A DNA stretch of 64,000 nucleotides, from contig OX485804.1 in assembly GCA_950295325.1 (NCBI GenBank), positions 16,988,001-17,052,000 on the forward strand. Reading direction: 5' to 3'. Positions within the stretch are counted from its first letter, which is position 1. Every line of letters starts with the position of its first letter. Positions 35,815-48,837 of this stretch are shown piece after piece. The notes under the pieces were generated by a model. The model searched no databases. It worked only from the letters and a program-made list of their open reading frames with translations, and was not told the origin of the DNA. The stretch is from Polytrichum commune. Its lineage: Eukaryota > Streptophyta > Polytrichopsida > Polytrichales > Polytrichaceae. The position numbers and the translations under genes were made by a program.

Positions 35815-37541
35815 ACTTGGACCCTAGTGTAAATTCTTTAAATCCGAAATTTTGCTCTTGACCCATAGAATCACTCTATTTTGGAGTTTCTTTGGCCTTG
35901 GACCCTGGTGGAAACCATCCTTAGCACATCAAACCAGGTCAAATACATCAAAAACAATATGTTTCTAATAGGCTTGTCTACCTCAAGCAAGTGATGGACA
36001 GATAACCAACGAGAGAAGAGTGGACAATGAGCTGTGGGAACAGTTTGTCATCCACCGACTCGAGTTGTTTATTGGACATAATTTTTATCAACTCATGAAC
36101 ATAATCTAACGGTTATATATGATATCTCATCACCATAGATAATTTTTTCTGTGACGAGTCATGATAAACCTTCTACTCTTGAATGAGCAATTGGTCATGG
36201 GAGTAAATATAGCACACTTCCTTGTCAATGACTCCATAATGTGCAATTTTTGCCCTTTAAGGTAATATGCAATTGTTATTTGTTTTTTTTCTTTCTTTCA
36301 TGAAACCCCTATATTTGATTAATGTGTGGTTGGATGAGGACCAAAGAACAAACTATCACGTGTTCAAAAGAGATTCGACCAGATGTTCAAACTTTAAAAA
36401 CCACTCCACTCTCAATTGTGAACACAATTGGGAGAACCTCAATATTCAATTAGGAAATCAACAAAACGTGCAATTCTGATAACCATAACTAAATTAAGGG
36501 AGGTTTGATGTTTGATGATGCTTCATGGTAGATTTGTTAATGCACCATGAGTTTTGTTGTGTAAATGTAATTGGTAAAAGTTGGAGAACGTGAAAAGCAC
36601 ACCGAATAACACCCATATACTTACCTTATTCGGTGCATAGTGGATTTGGTTTGACTTGGCCGGCACATGCCAAAGTGGATACTGCGAAAAGCAAATAAGT
36701 CAATGTCAACCTAGCTACGCCCCAATTCACATGGGGTCCCAAATTCCAAGTCCAAGTCCCAAGTCCCAAGTCCCACTCATATCAGCAATAACATGTCTTG
36801 AACATGGAGAACTCACTGCTAAGTTAGTTACAAATGAACTAGGTTGAGTTTGAGAAAGAACCGGTCCAAGTTCAAGACTTCGAAAAAAAATCGATCATTT
36901 TAGAGGAATCTATGGAACATATCTCCAATTAGAAAACCGAAAGATCATAACATGTAACCAATTGGACTTGGAAACACTACAATTTTGATTGATTGTGTCC
37001 AAAAATCTCCCCGGACATTCGTCAACAACTCCCGACATGGAGGAAAACAATATGTACGTTTGACAAATTTCATTTAATGTTCAACTTTGAATCCAAAGTG
37101 TCACATGACGTTCTCAAAAACAAAAATGAATGTCAATTGATATATCTACATTTTCTTCTACAACGCACCTCAATGTCACATGCCTAGTAGTATGTGTCAT
37201 TTCAATTTCTAATGTGTAATTCACATGGTATTTTCCTTCAAATTTGAAAATGTGCATGTCAATTGACATGCATTTCTTGTGTGTGCAAGTTTTTGCGTGT
37301 CCAAATGTCAAAAATACACGCTCGATGCAAAGCTTGAACCTCAAGAAACCATCAAAGTACACATTATATCCATTACAGTAAAAAAATGATTTTATTATAA
37401 AAACACTGTTGGCACTTATCTCTGAGAGCTGGGTCTAGCTTTCTGGAGATTACAAATTCAGAATGATGTTCGTAGCACATCGTTGGAATTCAGATTGCAT
37501 TGCATGTGATCAGCGGAGCAACTAGGCGACATCGATCGGCA
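35815..37541 (+). repeat. 5' flank of duplicated cysteine synthase segment, copy 2
   Basis: Corresponds to 11118-11598 but holds about 860 extra bases (roughly 36556-37415). Inside these are a caccgaataa / ttattcggtg inverted pair (36599-36638) and a short aagtccc tandem run (36746-36772). The extra block begins only about 120 bp before the ATG, so distal promoter sequence differs between the two genes. Confidence 0.75.
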
Positions 37542-40500
37542 ATGGCGACACCTTCGGGAGCAGCAGTTCTGGTGGAGAAACTATCCTTGCAAGATGGACC
37601 GAAACCGCGGCAGAAGATATGTCGCGGTGTGGAGGAGATGATTGGCGGAACACCGATGGTGGAAGTGACAAACATCCTCAAAGCTGATGGTGCGGTGGCA
37701 AGAGTGGTGGCCAAGATGGAGTGTCTCCAACCCGGCGGATCGGTTAAAGACCGCATCGTACTCCCGTGAGATTTTGCATCGCCAGAACCCCTACCAGTCT
37801 CTTCTTCGTCCATTATGATGCGATTTGTGCAATTACTGTACTGCGACTGTCATGATTCCTTCCCTCCATGCTTTGTACATTTCTTATCATATTAGGCTGA
37901 AAATCTCACCAATTGCAGCATGTTACTAGTTGCCAAAGACCACATCGTACTCCCGGGAGGTGCATCATTGTAACCCTCGTGTCTTCTTTAATTTGTCCGC
38001 TTTGCAATTTGTGCAAATTTTGGACACTGCGATTGTGGCCGTTCCCTTGGTGTTTCTTACATTCCTGCTCTCTTTAGACTGAAAGTTCACCAATTGCAGC
38101 ATGTTAGTAGATGTAAAATACTACATCGCACTCCCTGGAGACGCATTGTTCAAATTCTCGTGTCTCCTTCGTCTATTTTGGCTTTGGTCAGATTTGTAGG
38201 ACTTGCGATTGTGGCCATTCCCTCAGTGTTTCTTAGCTTCCTGTGCTCTTTAGACTGAAAGCTTCATCCATCCAATGCAGCATGTGACTAGATGTCAAAG
38301 ACTCAAAGACGCATCGTACTCCCGTGAGAGATGTGGCATCACAAAATCTCATGACTATTTCGTCCATTTTGTGATTTGTAGCCATTCCCTCCGCGCTTCT
38401 TGCATTCCTGCTCTCTTTAGACTGAAAGTTTCACCAAATGCAGCATGTTACTAGATGTTGAATACCACATCGTATTACCCTGAGATGCATCGTTGCGATT
38501 TCTCGTGTCCTCTTCGTCCGCTTTGCAATTTGTGCAATTTTTCGACACTGCGATACGTTTCTTACATTTGTCTTCCCTTTAGGAAAGCTCACCAAATGCA
38601 GCATATTATTAGATATCAAAGATTGCATAGTACTCGCGTGAGATGTTGCATCCCAAACCCTCGTGTCTTCTTCGTTGATTTCTCAATTTGTGCAGATTTT
38701 TGACACTGCGATTGTCGCAATTCTCTCGGTGTTTCTTGCATCTCTGCTATTTAGCCTGAAAGCCTCGTCCATCTAATGCAGCATGTTATAAGATGTCAAA
38801 GACCGCATCGTACTCCTGTGAGATGTGGCATCACAAGCCCTCGCGTCTTGTTCGTCCAGTATGTGATTTGTGCAATTTCTAAACTGCGATTGTCGCAATT
38901 TCCCTCGATTCCTGCATTCCTTCTCTCTTTAGATTAAAACCTCACTAGATGCAGCATGACAGTAATTGTCAAAGGCCGCATTGTACTCCCGTGAGATGCA
39001 TCAGAAAACCTCGTCTTCTTTGTCCATTATGCGATTTGTGCAATTTTTGCAACTCAATTGTCGTAATTCCCTCGGCATTTCTTAAATTCCTCCTCTCTTT
39101 AAACTGAAAAAGGTCACAAAATGAAGCATCGCACTCCCGTGAGATGCATCATTACAATCTCTCGTGTCGTCTTCGTTTATTATGCGATTTGTGCAATTTT
39201 TGGACACTGCAATTGTAGCAATTCCCTTGACATTTCTTACATTCCTGCTCTCTTTACACTGAAAAAGTTGACCAAATGCAGCATGTTACTAGATGCCGAA
39301 GAAAAGGGGCTCATAACCCCGGGGAAGTCAGTGCTGATTGAACCGACGAGTGGGAATACGGGTGTGGCACTCGCCATGGTGGCCAGACGGAGAGGATACC
39401 GATGCATCCTCGTGATGCCGGAGTCTTTCTCCTTGGAACGCCGAATTCTCTTGCGTGCTTTAGGTGCTGAAGTTATTATAACAGGTTAGTTTTCGGTGTT
39501 TGAGCATTCTTCCTTACATATCGAACCATCACTTAACTCACTCAAGAGCCTTTCCTGTACTGAAGGGCCAGCCACACAAAGCTTGAGCTCAGCTTGAGCT
39601 TGCAAATGTGATGGGCCAAGTTGAAAGCATTTGGACCCTAACATGTGCCTAAATATGTGGAGCTTCGTTCCTTCTTATTTTGGATTTTGGATTTTGAATC
39701 GATTCCCAAGATCAAGCCGGAACTTGAACTTGTAGTCATCGGACTTGACTTGACTACAAGCTCAAGTTCGGGCTTAAACTTGAAAATCAATTTAAGAAAC
39801 AGCGCGGAACGACCTTGAGACAAAGCTCTATCGTCTTTGACACATGTAAGGGCCCAAATTCTTTTACCTTGACCTACCGAATTTGCAAGCTTGATGGAGC
39901 AGTGTTTTCCAATTCAAGTTAGCCGAGTTGAAGGATTTTCCAACTTTTGTTTTTGACGATTGTGTGATTCGTTCTGCATTGGAAGAGCAGAGGGAAAGAA
40001 AGGAATCCCCGAGGTGTTCAGAGTGTTGGACGAGTTGCTAAAAAACACGCCGAATTCCCACATGCTCGCCCAGTTTCAAAATCCGGAAAACCCTAATGCT
40101 CATTTCCGCACTACTGGTGAGTCACATGTCCAAACACTGGTTCCTAAAGCATTCATATCTTCAACTTGATATTGAAGATGAGACAATGATGCGAATATAA
40201 ATTCCTTCTCGCAGGACCGGAAATATGGGAGGCGACTTCGGGGGAAGTCGACATCTTAGTGGCCGGCATTGGGACTGGAGGGACCGTCACCGGTACAGGC
40301 CGGTACCTGAAGAGCAGGAATGCCAATGTGCAAGTCGTTGGGGTTGAGCCTGCTGAAAGTGCAATTCTGTCAGGTTTTGCTAAATTCTCCAAAACTTTCA
40401 CAAATTCATGGTCGCATGAAATCTCTACATGGTAGGGGGTGCCAATGTGAGATAGGGTTGTTTCTAAAAATGGTGGCACTAGAATCAGAGAGAAAAAGAA

Positions 40501-42235
40501 TCTTCTACTTATCGTCGGTTGTTTTGATCATGTGAACCACGAGGAGGAAGCTCCACTTGCAGGTGAACCTGAACTGCTCATGTGGATAATTGTCTGGAAC
40601 GAGTAGGGAAAATGATGACTCGCAACTAGGTTAGAATTGGCAACAGTTAGATGCTTAGAAATGGAAGGCGATTGTGTGCATGCATATAAGAGAGAAATCT
40701 TCTTCAAGAGGACTTCTCCTTTGCACTAAGGTATAAGTGCTCATTGTGGACACTTTGAGCACTACTCCCTTACATAACCAAGACAAATTATCCAATGTTT
40801 TGTGTGGATTACCAATTATGTTATGAGCACAACAACATTACGATCACATGAATCAGACCATACCTTATTTTTATAGAGATGTTCAAGTCACAGACCTTAT
40901 TTGACCCTTCCTAGCTACATAGGCCCCCCAAAAAATGGACAGTGTTTGTTGACATTTTGTCTCCTTCAACCAATGAGCTGTGTAATTAGTCCTTAAAATA
41001 ACACAATTAATGTTTAAGTTTAAGTACGTAGTTCCCCACTTTGGGGCGGAAATAGGTGTCAGAATTGGGGCCACTGATGGAATTGAGCGCTTCTACCTTA
41101 GTGCAATCACAAGTTTTCACTTGAGCCATGTCACTGAGGAGTACTTGACTTTTGTCAGGACGTGGATGCCTTGGCTTTTTCTTTTTCTTTTCGCTATATC
41201 TTTTTGGCATGGGAGAGGGCAATGTGAATTCTCTGGTTCCATTCTATAGCTTCTTGTGGTTCATTGTTCTTCATTCCATGGCTACTAATCATCATCACAT
41301 GGGTGCTTGTGTAGGAGGCAAGCCAGGAAAACATAGCATACAAGGCATAGGCTCTGGATTTATTCCTGAAGCTTTAGATGTGAAGATACTGGATAGGGTG
41401 ATCACGGTGCACAGTGATGAGGCAATGGAGATGTCAAGACGACTGCAGACCGAAGATGGCCTCCTTGTTGGCATCTCATCTGGCGCCGCATTTGCTGCTG
41501 CCCTCAAGGTATGGCTAATGCTTTTTTCTGAGTACTACACCTCTCCAAACCCATCTCTGATTAGAAGGAATCTGCTTCAAGAATCAGATTCTGCATCTCA
41601 GTTGCTTGAACTCAAAAGATAGAAACAGTGAACCTCTTTCTTTCAACCTAACCCTGAAGATAAAATTTGAGCTCATGGTGTTTCTGTGAGTACTACACCT
41701 CTCCAAATTCATCTATGATTAGAATTTGCTTCAACGAATCAGTATCTGTATCTGAGTTGCTCTCAGTCAGAAAATGGTGCAATCAAGGTGAGATGTTACA
41801 TACAGCCAACCTCTTTCTTCCAGCCTAATATTCCTGTTCAAAAGAAATACATTGAATTCTCCTTGAAAAACAGCTTGACTCTTTGTAAACGCATGGTAGA
41901 AGTATGTCGAGAACGTTTAAGTTCCACATCATTAGATTTTGCAGGTCTTGTGGATTTCTTACTCCTCAGAACAAGCAGGTTGAGCTTCGTACTGCATAGT
42001 TTTAAGTAGCACCAAATTTTCTGACCATGGGAATTGCATTTCATGTCCTTCATGTGCTGTCTACTTGCAACTAAGAGTTTTTCCTGACTGGCTATTTGGA
42101 CAGATGGCAAAGGAGCCAGCAAATGCAGGTAAACTCATCGTGGTGGTGTTTCCAAGCGCAGCAGAGCGTTATCTCAGTACAGCTCTTTTTGATTCTCTGA
42201 AAAAGGAATGCGAGACCATGAGTACCTACCAATAA
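37542..42235 (+). CDS. OASTL: O-acetylserine (thiol) lyase / cysteine synthase, copy 2 (six exons)
   Basis: Paralogue of the gene at 11599, same strand, same exon plan. Exons are 37542-37765, 39282-39484, 39988-40116, 40215-40373, 41315-41508 and 42104-42235, giving 346 codons. Lengths match copy 1 exactly except exon 1, which is one codon shorter (RQKICRG versus RQLKICRG). The PLP lysine (K69), TSGNTG, GTGGT and SSGAA motifs are all kept. Differences are scattered single residues, for example EGKKGIPEV for [20 protein letters not shown] for [11 protein letters not shown], and last residue Q for E. No stop or shift is seen, so both copies could be active. Intron 1 is longer by three repeat units. 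Intron 4 lacks the pogo derivative. The substrate could be that of a beta-cyanoalanine synthase, as for copy 1. Confidence 0.9.
37766..39281 (+). repeat. Intron 1 tandem array with mini-exon-like cassettes (8 units), copy 2
   Basis: Same architecture as in copy 1. Cassettes are 37919-37954, 38100-38135, 38281-38323, 38444-38479, 38602-38637, 38782-38817, 38955-38990 and 39127-39138. All are 36 nt except the third (43) and last (12). Those at 38602, 38955 and 39127 retain AG, GTGAG and an open frame. The one at 38782 has good splice sites but an in-frame TAA. The first, second and fourth have lost the donor GT. Copy 1 looks like this array after loss of three units, by exchange between unit 3 and unit 6. 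Confidence 0.88.
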
Positions 42236-43120
42236 AACTAGGTGACTCGGCATGAAACATCCACAAACCACACATATAACCAGGTGATGAAAATACAGAT
42301 GTATACATAATATATATAAAACACTAGCTGTTGATAACTGTAATGGTTGTTACTGCAAGGCCAAGAGGCTCTTGTAGAACTACGTTAATGACTAGCTCCT
42401 GAGTTATAGTGGTGATCCAAGCCCCAAATTGGTGCAATTGATGAAGATATCACAATTGTATCGTAGACCTAGGCTGTGAGGTCATGTCTAAAATGTGGAT
42501 ACAAATTATCAGGGTTTGTAAAAAACATTCCACTCTTGAAATTTCTGTCACCTCTTACAACCAGATGAAAATGCACATTTTTCATGAACATAATTTACAC
42601 TTCCATGCATCTCCTGCAAAAAGCAAACAGCTAATATTTTGCTTCACTCACTACTGTACGTGCCTCTGAGGTGGAACATTTTGGTTGGATCGCATGAAAT
42701 TCAGTACTTCCAGTAAACATCATATACTAATAGCTTACGAGAATCAAAATTCCAGGCTCTGGTCAAATACCATACTAATTGTTGAGTCTCATCTACATTA
42801 TCCCGACTTCTTGAGGTCATTTTGTCTGGACCAGGTATACATAATTTCTCAAATGCCTCCAATTGCGTGTGCTTGTTCAACATATAAGGTAATCTTCTGA
42901 GAAACACTCAATTTTCATGTTCACCAACTAGGACTTCTGTGTGATAGGTTATACCATAGATAGATTTCAACGTTTTCTATCTCTGGTGCAGAATGATGAT
43001 GTGGGCCACAAGCATTCACCAGCGGTCGGGAATTGCAGACAAAAATATCTGAAACAAACAGGAGCAGCATCTCTGCTTCAGCACACATCCACATGAATAT
43101 TGTGCCGCCCCAAAATACTA

Positions 43121-43320
43121 CACTGTTTATGGTATATAGTGTCACTTACTCTTTGGAATTAGGCAATGCAATAACTTGGTATTTAGAGTCAATTTTTTCC
43201 TTTCAAAAGTTGAATAGGTTGTTCAGACATTATAGAACATAAAAGGCTTTGCTTGGTAAAATATGGAATTCTCACTGTGTAAATTTGAATAGTAAGTGAC
43301 ACTGAATACCATAACCCATG
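43121..43320. mobile_element. TA-flanked MITE, family 1 (copy e), downstream of OASTL copy 2
   Basis: Orthologous to the insertion at 17272-17488, with an internal deletion of about 20 bp. TA flanks and the tagtgtcacttactc motif are kept. Confidence 0.75.
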
Positions 43321-43394
43321 TAGTACACATCTTTTATGACTACTAAGCTTAGATGGCCCTGCACTCGTTTACAATCGTGAGTAACTCATTACGT

Positions 43395-43830
43395 TCGACA
43401 TTGGGATCCTTAAGATGATAGTTTTGCGTGTAGTATGCATGGGGAAGATATTATTGAGCATATTGATGCCAAGTGTCGTTGGTGTACACTTTTAGCCAAC
43501 TTGTAGACCATTGTGTAAAACAAGTATACACCTCATAAAATTATTGAGCATACCCATGGCAAAATGTAAGAAAGCACAGTTGAACATCAACTGTCATGAG
43601 GTGAGAAGTTGGTGATCATTATTATAACCTAGATTACGTCTCAAAATAGAGTAAGTGACATTATTACGCATGTGATACTAAATACCATAAACAAATGTAC
43701 ACCTTTTACACCTAATTTTGTGGTTTACCATTTGGAATTACTTGTTGCCATAGCTTTATATCGATGATATCAATCTTTGACCTAGATAACACAAATAAAT
43801 AGGTATATGCACATCAAGGAACATAAAATA
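43395..43830 (+). repeat. 3' flank of the duplicated segment, copy 2
   Basis: Matches 19185-19720 and gives the approximate right end of the duplication. Beyond about 43830 the two loci no longer resemble each other. Confidence 0.75.
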
Positions 43831-44195
43831 ACTTTCTTGACAACAAAGTTAAAGCAACATTGTAACAAACCTCCCACATGTTTGCCACCAACTTTCATAA
43901 TAACAAATATCAATCAATATGACGAGTTGAGGAACTCAATTTATTTTCTTTGTAACATTTAATTACAATAATAGACCAATTAGATCTTGGTCTAAGCTCA
44001 ACCACCCAACCATAGGAGAGAAGGAAAAAGGATCTTCTCTCCTCCCCCGAGCTTCCTCTTATGTCAAAGGCACTACTTTTACTTTCTATTTCCAAATATA
44101 GTAGAAGTATTCTATTCATAGCTCTATCTTTTAGTTCTACTATCAATCTTCTCTCTTTTGTTCTTCTAGAACCTTCTTCCATCTCTTAATTCAAT

Positions 44196-44580
44196 CACAT
44201 TCTTCCAACTGGAATTGCCTAATCCAACTTCATTCATCATCCATTATTCTAGTTGGAACTAGTTAATTCCAACTTCATTCATCCATCCATTCTCCTAGTT
44301 GGAATTGTCTAATTCCAACTTGATTCATCTATCTATTGAGAGTTGTCTAGCTCCAATGAATAGGATCCAACTTTCACTTTCTAAATTTGGAGTGGCCTAC
44401 CTCCAATGCAACTCATCCAGAGTTGTCTAACTATCGTGCACATGTTCTCAATATGGAATGGTCTAATCCTAGTGCACTAAATATGGAGTTGTTTAACTCC
44501 AGTGCACATATTATCAATTTGGAGTTGTCTAACTCCAGTCCATCCATCTTCAACTTGGAGTTGATCCCATCATCCTTTAC
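44196..44580. repeat. Array of short palindromes (ggagttgtctaactcc family)
   Basis: At least eight variants of a short inverted repeat of the form TTGGA(A/G)TTGTCTAA(C/T)TCCAA follow one another. They are spaced about 40-65 bp apart and separated by ttcattcatcc-like or agtgcac-like text. Examples are near 44315, 44340, 44412, 44455, 44492 and 44522. No coding content is recognised. Confidence 0.7.
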
Positions 44581-47500
44581 TTACACACTGGCACATGTGG
44601 TTAGAATATTCAATCACCCATCAATATTCATAATTACATTACAAACATGTAACTCAAATGATAAACCACATATGTGTAGTAGGTGTAAAAGATGTGGCCG
44701 GAAGCCTACGCAACATGGTGACCAACAATTACATACAAACCTATTCAACTACTAATCCACCTACCTACTTGTGCATCGTTTATGGTATTTAATGTCATTG
44801 GCCCAATGGTGTTGCATATATATATATATATATGTTACATCTATTCAAGTCTATGTATATCCTACATTAAATGTTAGGATATTTCCAATTAGTATCACAA
44901 CATATTCATGTAAAACCGAACGAAGAAATTGCATTGAGCTCAGTTGTACGAGTGGACTGCTAGCAAATATATAAATCATGGTTGTTATTATAAAAATTAA
45001 TAATTATTTGAATCACTTTTTTTGAACTAAAATATCTAACTAAACTATTTAATTATTTTAAATATAAAATTATGATGTTTTATACTAAGGTAGTTATTTC
45101 ATAACTTAAACAAAATATTATAATAGTTTGCGTTGAGAATAAACATGGAAAGGGGTCCTAGTTGCGGTGGACCAACCTTCGATTTCCACATCATTCCTTA
45201 CTTCATGCATTGTTTATCACTTCTTACACTATATATCAAATTGAGAGAAAATCATTAGCCCAACCATGAAAGAAGGCAAGAGCATGCAACCAAAGAGACT
45301 CTTTGTTCATGTCTACTTTTTGAAGATGAGAAATAGTATGACATGTATGTAAATAGACGTTACATCTCTAGAGTCGTAATCAACTTAGTATTATAAGTTG
45401 CAAATAGTGTATGTGGCACGCATTTCATTTCAAAACCATCACGATCATCCCTCCTAGATGTTCAAACCAACGCTAGATTGGTATTGTCTTTTTGTTTCAT
45501 ACCATTCAAGTGTATAGATTGAGAATCTCACATTTTTTGATACTAGTAGGATATGAATAACTCATGGTATTTTTGTTTTTAATATCATTCGTGTCTATAT
45601 ACCATGCAAGAAACTTCATACCTAGGTAAAATCGCCCTAGTATCAATATGATTTCGAATGGTATTGACCCAATCAGTAACCTAGGTAATCAAAATTCTCT
45701 CACCTTGAGATATCCACTGAATACGATATTTGATGGGGAATACAAATTTGATACTCACGAATAGGTTTTTTTAAACCTGATATTGGTGTTGATTATTGAT
45801 ACCATGTATTCACCAAAATGTCAGTCTAAGATTGTTTAGACCTTGGAGTTGGTAACATGTGCATATATGGTAGATGATGTTAAAATCAACACCCACCCAC
45901 CCAAAATCAATCCCTAAAATCTTGCACACTAAGTACATGTTGATTAGAGGATGCCCACCACCTTAACATCATATTTTAAATGTTGGGTTTGGGTCATCTA
46001 CCAACATAACTTAGAACCCTTAGAACTTTTGCATACGCAATTCAACTAAGACATATTTTGGTGTGTTGAAACCCCCTTTCAATTGCTAACGTCTAAAACA
46101 TCTAAACCTCTCTCAAAAAAATGACAGTATTGAACTCATCACTTCAAGTTACGGTTTTGCCACCATCTACCTTAAGTTTGTAACTTCACACATGGGCAAT
46201 GGCCACGTGTAGGATCCAAAAATGAAGCAAGTATGGCACAAGAAACCATTGTGGATCTAGACCTAAGAGCCAGTTTTGACCACTATGAAGAAGTGCACTG
46301 GTCAAGAATTGTAGGGGAACGGAGCAATATGACTAGCTACAAAATGAGTTCTTCACCTACTGAGGTTTACACTACAACCAAAACTTCTCCGGCGGAAAAC
46401 TTCAAGCATGGATGAAAAAATGACATGCATATCAACATGGCAAATGTTTTTTGCTAGGGGAGTTCTCTAGAGGTCAAGTTTCTCAGGCAACCTCAATACC
46501 TCCAACAAGAAACTTGGCCTTCAAAAACCTCCAACTTGAGACATTTTTATTGTCTCCATCTTGTCCTCCACACCAACTGTTACCCTCAAATTACCTTATT
46601 TTAGACTGAAATTCTTGACCAACATGTGCATTTTTTTTCTCTGTGATCTAAAACGGCCCTAAGCTAGTGAATGGAGGGGGTTAGGTTAAGGAGAAAGGGG
46701 GGGGGGGGGGTTACCCCATCATTGGTTCCACGTGTCTTTTGGCTTCCCGGACTATAAAATCAATTTCAATTCATTGGATGGTAGGGCCACGCGAGTGGCC
46801 AACCTATCGCAAAGCCTCAATGAGCTTAACTTAGGTCACGTTTGTAGCTCCATCACACTTTTTATCTCTTGGCATGGGCTTGTCCATCGATACACAAGTG
46901 GACATATCTACAAATCACGCTCTATATATGGACACCAAGCCATTCTTGGTTCCCGGGCCTCTTTTTTGGGCAATACGGTTTGACCACTTTCACATACAAT
47001 AAAGCAAAGCAAGGATTCCAAAGTGCTTTACACAATCTCATCACAAGCACCACATCACCCCATGTTTCGATCGGTGTTTATTTTGGGCCCCTCATGATGT
47101 TCTCATCATGAGAGGAGAGAAAATGGCAACATGTTGAATTGTATGGTAGAACCCTCCAATTAGAATATGTGATGATTATTTATGATAATGTTGGAGGAAT
47201 TATATTTTTTTCTCATTTAATTTTCATCAAATTAGTGCATGGATTTAACATCAAAATGGAGTGCAAAAAATCTATCATTGCATCGAGGTGATCACTCAAA
47301 AGGGGCTAAATAATCATATATCTTCCATGAGATTTGTATATAATGAAATTGTACCAATGGATTCGCCCATAGAATTAAGGTAACCACAAATTCCAATCTT
47401 CAAGAAAATGTTATGCTTATACTTATACATGAGTTGTAAGTGGGCCTCATTCAGTTACTTATCTTGATCACACACATTATATTCGAGTGTTGTGTGTGGT

Positions 47501-48680
47501 CATAGCATTGTTCAGCCATTTGGATTGGTTCCTTGACCCCATAATATGTCAATTACGTTTTGTGGGGCCATGAGCAAAGTAAGAATATTTGTTTACTATT
47601 CATAATTTAGGTTAACACTTGAAATTTTGGGTGGAGTTATACTCCCGGCAACATTCACAAGGATCATTGTTCATTATGGTATTATACACTAAAAATGCTA
47701 TTCATAGCAACACTATCACTGAAAATACTTACATTATCCACAATATTTATACCATTCAAACCGGCATTATTCATTGTTCGTATTGGCATCAATTTCTTCT
47801 TATTTTCTAAGCTTCTTCCCATGAATGTAAGATAATGAAGGCCCATGTAAGATGCTAAATGTGAAATGAAACACAACCATGTATCTGAATATTGTTATGT
47901 TATGTTAGGTTTGGATATAAGACAAACACAAAAAAATGTTTTTGTTTAAAATAAATAAAACTGGATTACGTGCTCAAACATGCAAATTATTCTAGATGCA
48001 CTAATCAACATAATGATTGGGAGAGGCTTCTATTTTAATTCAAAAGTGAGAGACTCTTCACTTCCATATTGAGTAAGTTAATCATATGAGCTCCCAAATC
48101 ATGAGGAAAATGTTCATGGACGAGATTTGGATTTGCTAATCATCTCTTGCTCATTGCAAATTTAATATGGATAAGATAAAGGCATGTAAAATGAAATGGG
48201 CTCATTCTACCTCCAAGAAGCTAACAAGTGAGGCTAGAGCCAGAGTTGTGTTGGTTGACAAAATGGAGCGCCATCAAATTTCTAGACAAAACTACCAACA
48301 TCGAGCAATTTGTTTCATTGAAGTTAGTTAAGTGGACCTAATTCGGTGACTTATCTTAAAACCCGCACTAATATTTGAGTGGGGTGTGGTTAAAAAAATG
48401 GACACCAAAAAGACACATCTTTAGCAAAGATTTAACTAAGTGCTCACAGTTTGCTAAGCATTCTAGACTCAACAATCCATATACTTGAGTGTATGTTGCA
48501 GAGACACACTGCATCACGGAATACCGTGATCAGTGCATGGCTAACGGGCTCGCATTCACGCTGGTATCATATACTAGCGTTACTTTTTCTTTTCTTTTCT
48601 GTATGTTGCAGAAAGGGGGAAGGGGGTGGGGGGAGGAAGACCATATATGCTCATTTCATAAGATGGAGAATCTTTACTTT
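44581..48680. other. Spacer without recognisable genes
   Basis: Contains an AT dinucleotide run (44814-44832), a poly-G tract (46698-46710) and moderately open but unrecognised frames (46233-46415, 46732-46983). No tRNA, gene or clear transposon end was found. Confidence 0.45.
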
Positions 48681-48837
48681 AAGCCCACCCGCACTTACTG
48701 GTGCGGGCCAGTAGTGAACGATTCTTACCAGCATGGGCCACTTTTAGAGTTGGTTTAGCCAGTGCGAGCCACTGGTTGCAACCAATGCTGGTACTCACCG
48801 TTCACTAGTGGCCCACACCAGTAAGTGTGGGTGGACT
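48681..48837. repeat. Foldback element with arms of about 57 bp
   Basis: The left arm 48681-48740 (cccacccgcacttactggtg at its start) and right arm 48780-48837 are inverted copies at about 85% identity. They enclose a loop of about 40 bp. The whole would form a long stem in RNA. It resembles a small MITE or the end fragment of a CACTA-like element, but no target duplication was established. Confidence 0.75.

Noticed and set aside
44387-44755. Open frame of 122 codons with CSRCKRCG
   Set aside because: It runs through the palindrome array and its repeats make up most of the frame. The cysteine motif is too short to support a zinc finger.
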